A DNA stretch of 7,452 nucleotides from Acinetobacter sp. (GTDB lineage: Bacteria > Pseudomonadota > Gammaproteobacteria > Pseudomonadales > Moraxellaceae), in the NCBI GenBank assembly GCA_008017255.1, contig SSHD01000089.1, forward strand, positions 1-7,452, written 5' to 3'. Both the position numbers and the translations under genes were made by a program. The notes under the pieces are model-generated. The model made no database searches. It saw only the letters and a list, made by a program, of their open reading frames with translations, and was not told where the DNA came from. Position 1 is the stretch's first letter. Each line of letters opens with the position of its first letter. Shown here piece by piece: positions 6,272-7,452 of the stretch.

Positions 6272-6289
6272 TATTTGTGGGACAGCAGT

Positions 6290-6300
6290 GACTACTCCTC
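6290..6300 (+). repeat. Target site duplication of the IS4-family element, right copy
   Basis: GACTACTCCTC is identical to 5009-5019 and directly abuts the right terminal repeat of the element. Confidence 0.92.
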
Positions 6301-6363
6301 CCTTTTTAAAGGGAGGTTGGGAGGGATTAAAAAGTACTACAAGGAACAATTCAAGTTCCGCAA
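6297..6363. repeat. Intergenic stem-loop repeats between the IS4 element and lrp
   Basis: The first hairpin, 6297-6316, is CCTCCCTTT/AAAGGGAGG with a TT loop; its left four bases belong to the IS target duplication, so the insertion went into this stem-loop. The second, 6343-6363, has stem GGAAC/GTTCC with loop AATTCAA followed by GCAA. A 19-of-21 match to it occurs in inverted orientation at 7091-7111. The first hairpin lies beyond the lrp 3' end and could help end its transcript. Confidence 0.6.
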
Positions 6364-6397
6364 TAAGGGATTTAGCCCCACAAGGCAATATTGATGC

Positions 6398-6889
6398 TCA
6401 CAACTTATTCAGCAACTTATAACAATTAAAAACATCATATTCTTTAATCACAAAACTTGAATGTAACGCCACGACACTGTCAATTTTACCAATACGTCGT
6501 AATAAAATTTCACTATAATCATCCATATTGCGTGCAACCAATTCTAAAATAAAATCGGCACTCTGCCCTGTGACCAAAAAGGCATTGGTGACTTCGGGAA
6601 TGTCTTCAATTTCTGCTAAAAATTTATCAAACGTTTCGCTGTCGTGTTTGCTCAATGAAACCTGCAACAAAATATGTAAGCTAAAACCGAGCTTATTGAA
6701 ATTGATTTCTCGCTTCAATTGCCCCATAACTCGAGATTCAATCAAGTTTTTAATGCGTCGATGGACCGAACTCACCGATAAATTAATTCGTTCCGACAGT
6801 TCATTTAAGTTCGCATCTTCATGCGTTAAAATTTCTAAAATTTGCTTATCAAAACGGTCTAATTCCACTGTACAGTCCTCGTTCATCAT
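6398..6889 (-). CDS. Lrp/AsnC-family transcriptional regulator
   Basis: The 163-aa protein has the usual family length and two domains. At the N-terminus LDRFDKQILEIL (10-21) leads into the helix-turn-helix, NLNELSERINLSVSSVHRRI at about 27-46, then the linker with EINFNKLG. The C-terminal RAM domain (about 70-155) has the beta-strand LHILLQVSLS, the turn VTGQSADFILELVA (106-119), where the family senses amino acids, and SSFVIKEYDV. Members bind DNA as dimers to octamers and control amino-acid metabolism or transport, often their own gene. The target and ligand cannot be read from sequence; no metabolic or transport gene adjoins it in the window. Two adjacent ATGs (6889 and 6886) are possible starts and no strong Shine-Dalgarno precedes them. 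The gene converges with yebC and has a 403-bp spacer upstream. Confidence 0.9.
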   Translation of the reverse strand: MMNEDCTVELDRFDKQILEILTHEDANLNELSERINLSVSSVHRRIKNLIESRVMGQLKREINFNKLGFSLHILLQVSLSKHDSETFDKFLAEIEDIPEVTNAFLVTGQSADFILELVARNMDDYSEILLRRIGKIDSVVALHSSFVIKEYDVFNCYKLLNKL

Positions 6890-7292
6890 TAATTTTTATT
6901 GGAATATCACTGAACTGCATTTGTTGAAGAATCAAGGGAAAACATGCGTTTAGCTTTTGCGATATTGCATGGATAATGCGACATCGTTCCGATCGACTTT
7001 TGATCTCTCTTTATTCCAAAGCCCGAAACAAAACCTTTTGAGTCATGGTCCAATCATATCCCGATGATGGCATCATTTGTTTCGATTCCCTTGCGGAACT
7101 TTAATCGTTCCTACCCTGAAACATAAGATAGCAAAGCCTTAGCGATATTATTTCCCTGTTTTGTCAAAATTAAAAGCAGATTTGATAAAATTTCCCGACA
7201 TTAAGTGTGAAATAGCCAATTTATTCGAATGAATAGTTTTATGTTGGTATATTTTTTATTTTTTTTGCTTAACTATCATTTAATTTCCCAAA
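6890..7292. other. Long spacer upstream of lrp; inverted stem-loop copy and an operator-like dyad
   Basis: No convincing gene is seen. On the minus strand it must hold the lrp promoter, since a strong terminator at 7293-7321 ends the upstream transcript. It contains an inverted copy (7091-7111) of the 6343-6363 stem-loop, flanked on the minus strand by GTTTC and GAAAC that could close a larger fold. A dyad TTTTGTCAAA (7159-7168) / TTTGATAAAA (7181-7190), with one mismatch, could be an operator. The reverse complement of the left half contains TTGACA, a consensus -35 box for the minus strand, but no good -10 follows at 17 nt. Very short frames here (for example 7011-7076, minus) lack support. 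Confidence 0.45.
7091..7111 (-). repeat. Inverted second copy of the 21-nt stem-loop
   Basis: On the minus strand the sequence is GGAACGATTAAAGTTCC followed by GCAA. It differs from 6343-6363 at only two bases, both in the loop, so the GGAAC/GTTCC stem is preserved. GGGA follows in both copies, after 3 extra nt in the other one. Confidence 0.6.
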
Positions 7293-7321
7293 AAAAGCCT
7301 TGATCTTTCATCAAGGCTTTT
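7293..7321 (-). terminator. Strong bidirectional-looking terminator after the minus-strand gene at the right edge
   Basis: A 12-bp perfect stem AAAAGCCTTGAT (7293-7304) / ATCAAGGCTTTT (7310-7321) has a CTTTC loop. On the minus strand the T-tract continues to 7290. It lies 6 nt past the stop of the gene at 7328, so it serves that gene, and its A/T arms would also work on the plus strand. Confidence 0.92.
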
Positions 7322-7327
7322 GCGAAC

Positions 7328-7452
7328 TTATAGACCGCGCCAGTCGACCCGCGCATTTCGTTCGGTGGCGTATATGCGCTGTGCATATTGCCCAAGTGGT
7401 AAGCTGAGTACATAGTCATGGTAGGCTTTAAACTCTGGGTCTAACTGTTCGA
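7328..7452 (-). CDS. C-terminal end of an unrecognised protein (partial)
   Basis: The last 40 codons of a minus-strand gene enter from the right edge and end at TAA (7328-7330). The readable tail includes EQLDPEFKAYHDYVLSLPLG, then QYAQRIYATERNARVDWRGL. The composition is that of a real protein: no stops, mixed charged and aromatic residues, and higher G+C than the spacer. A strong terminator sits right behind it. I do not recognise the family, so no function is given. It is co-directional with lrp but separated from it by the terminator and about 400 bp, so the two are unlikely to form an operon. Confidence 0.75.
   Translation of the reverse strand, partial: EQLDPEFKAYHDYVLSLPLGQYAQRIYATERNARVDWRGL

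Larger units (their letters stand above)
5020..6289 (+). mobile_element. Complete IS4-family insertion sequence (1270 bp)
   Basis: The terminal inverted repeats are ACTACTGTCCCATA (5020-5033) and, on the other strand at the right end, ACTGCTGTCCCACA (6276-6289); 12 of 14 positions match. An identical 11-bp duplication flanks the element. A single transposase gene (5117-6271) fills it, with a long hairpin over its start and a palindrome over its end. All parts look intact, so the element may be active. It split a resident hairpin repeat whose right part is at 6301-6316. I do not give an ISfinder name. Confidence 0.93.

Noticed and set aside
6528..6953. Plus-strand frame of 141 codons
   Set aside because: Antisense to the Lrp/AsnC regulator, which has clear HTH and RAM features.
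7011..7076. Minus-strand 21-codon frame MMPSSGYDWTMTQKVLFRAL(E) as a leader peptide of lrp
   Set aside because: Too short and the nearest purine-rich RBS is about 12 nt away; there is no supporting attenuator structure.
7081..7120. Riboswitch-like fold upstream of lrp (GTTTC/GAAAC closing two small hairpins)
   Set aside because: It matches no riboswitch consensus I know, and one of its hairpins is the repeated 21-nt element, so a repeat is the simpler reading.

Overview
This is a patchwork window of about 40% G+C. The housekeeping genes (yebC, a short PlsC-like acyltransferase, a CAU-anticodon tRNA, an Lrp/AsnC regulator), their AT-rich spacers and the YebC protein sequence suggest a gammaproteobacterium of the Moraxellaceae, most likely Acinetobacter or a close relative. 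This is inferred from general resemblance, not from a database match.

Layout. (1) 1-2723: the right part of an IS66-family insertion sequence. Its transposase gene is cut by a complete-looking group II intron (145-2487) that encodes a reverse transcriptase/maturase (720-2381). The intron sits directly after the Glu codon of the conserved DNN-x-x-E motif. The transposase exon upstream is open, but the downstream exon has three in-frame stops and a small frameshifting deletion, so the host transposase is dead even if the intron splices. (2) 2724-2995: a gene-poor scar with a spaced 8-nt direct repeat, ending in a strong minus-strand terminator. (3) 2996-3072: a minus-strand tRNA with anticodon CAU, more likely tRNA-Ile2 (lysidine type) than elongator tRNA-Met. 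(4) 3352-4817: the acyltransferase, then yebC with its own RBS and a strong terminator. (5) 4848-6363: an intergenic repeat cluster split by a complete IS4-family element (5020-6289) with imperfect terminal inverted repeats, an 11-bp target duplication, a leader hairpin covering the transposase RBS, and a palindrome over the transposase stop codon. (6) 6398-6889: a minus-strand Lrp/AsnC regulator, flanked by two inverted copies of a 21-nt stem-loop. (7) 6890-7292: a long spacer without a convincing gene. (8) 7293-7452: a strong terminator and the C-terminal end of an unrecognised minus-strand gene.

The resident genes do not form an obvious operon or shared pathway. Acyltransferase and yebC are co-directional but yebC has its own signals; yebC and lrp converge on the repeat/IS4 region. 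The most notable items are the nested mobile elements (intron inside IS66), the RBS-sequestering leader of the IS4 element, and the paired stem-loops around lrp. I saw no defence system, CRISPR array or other novel multi-gene system.
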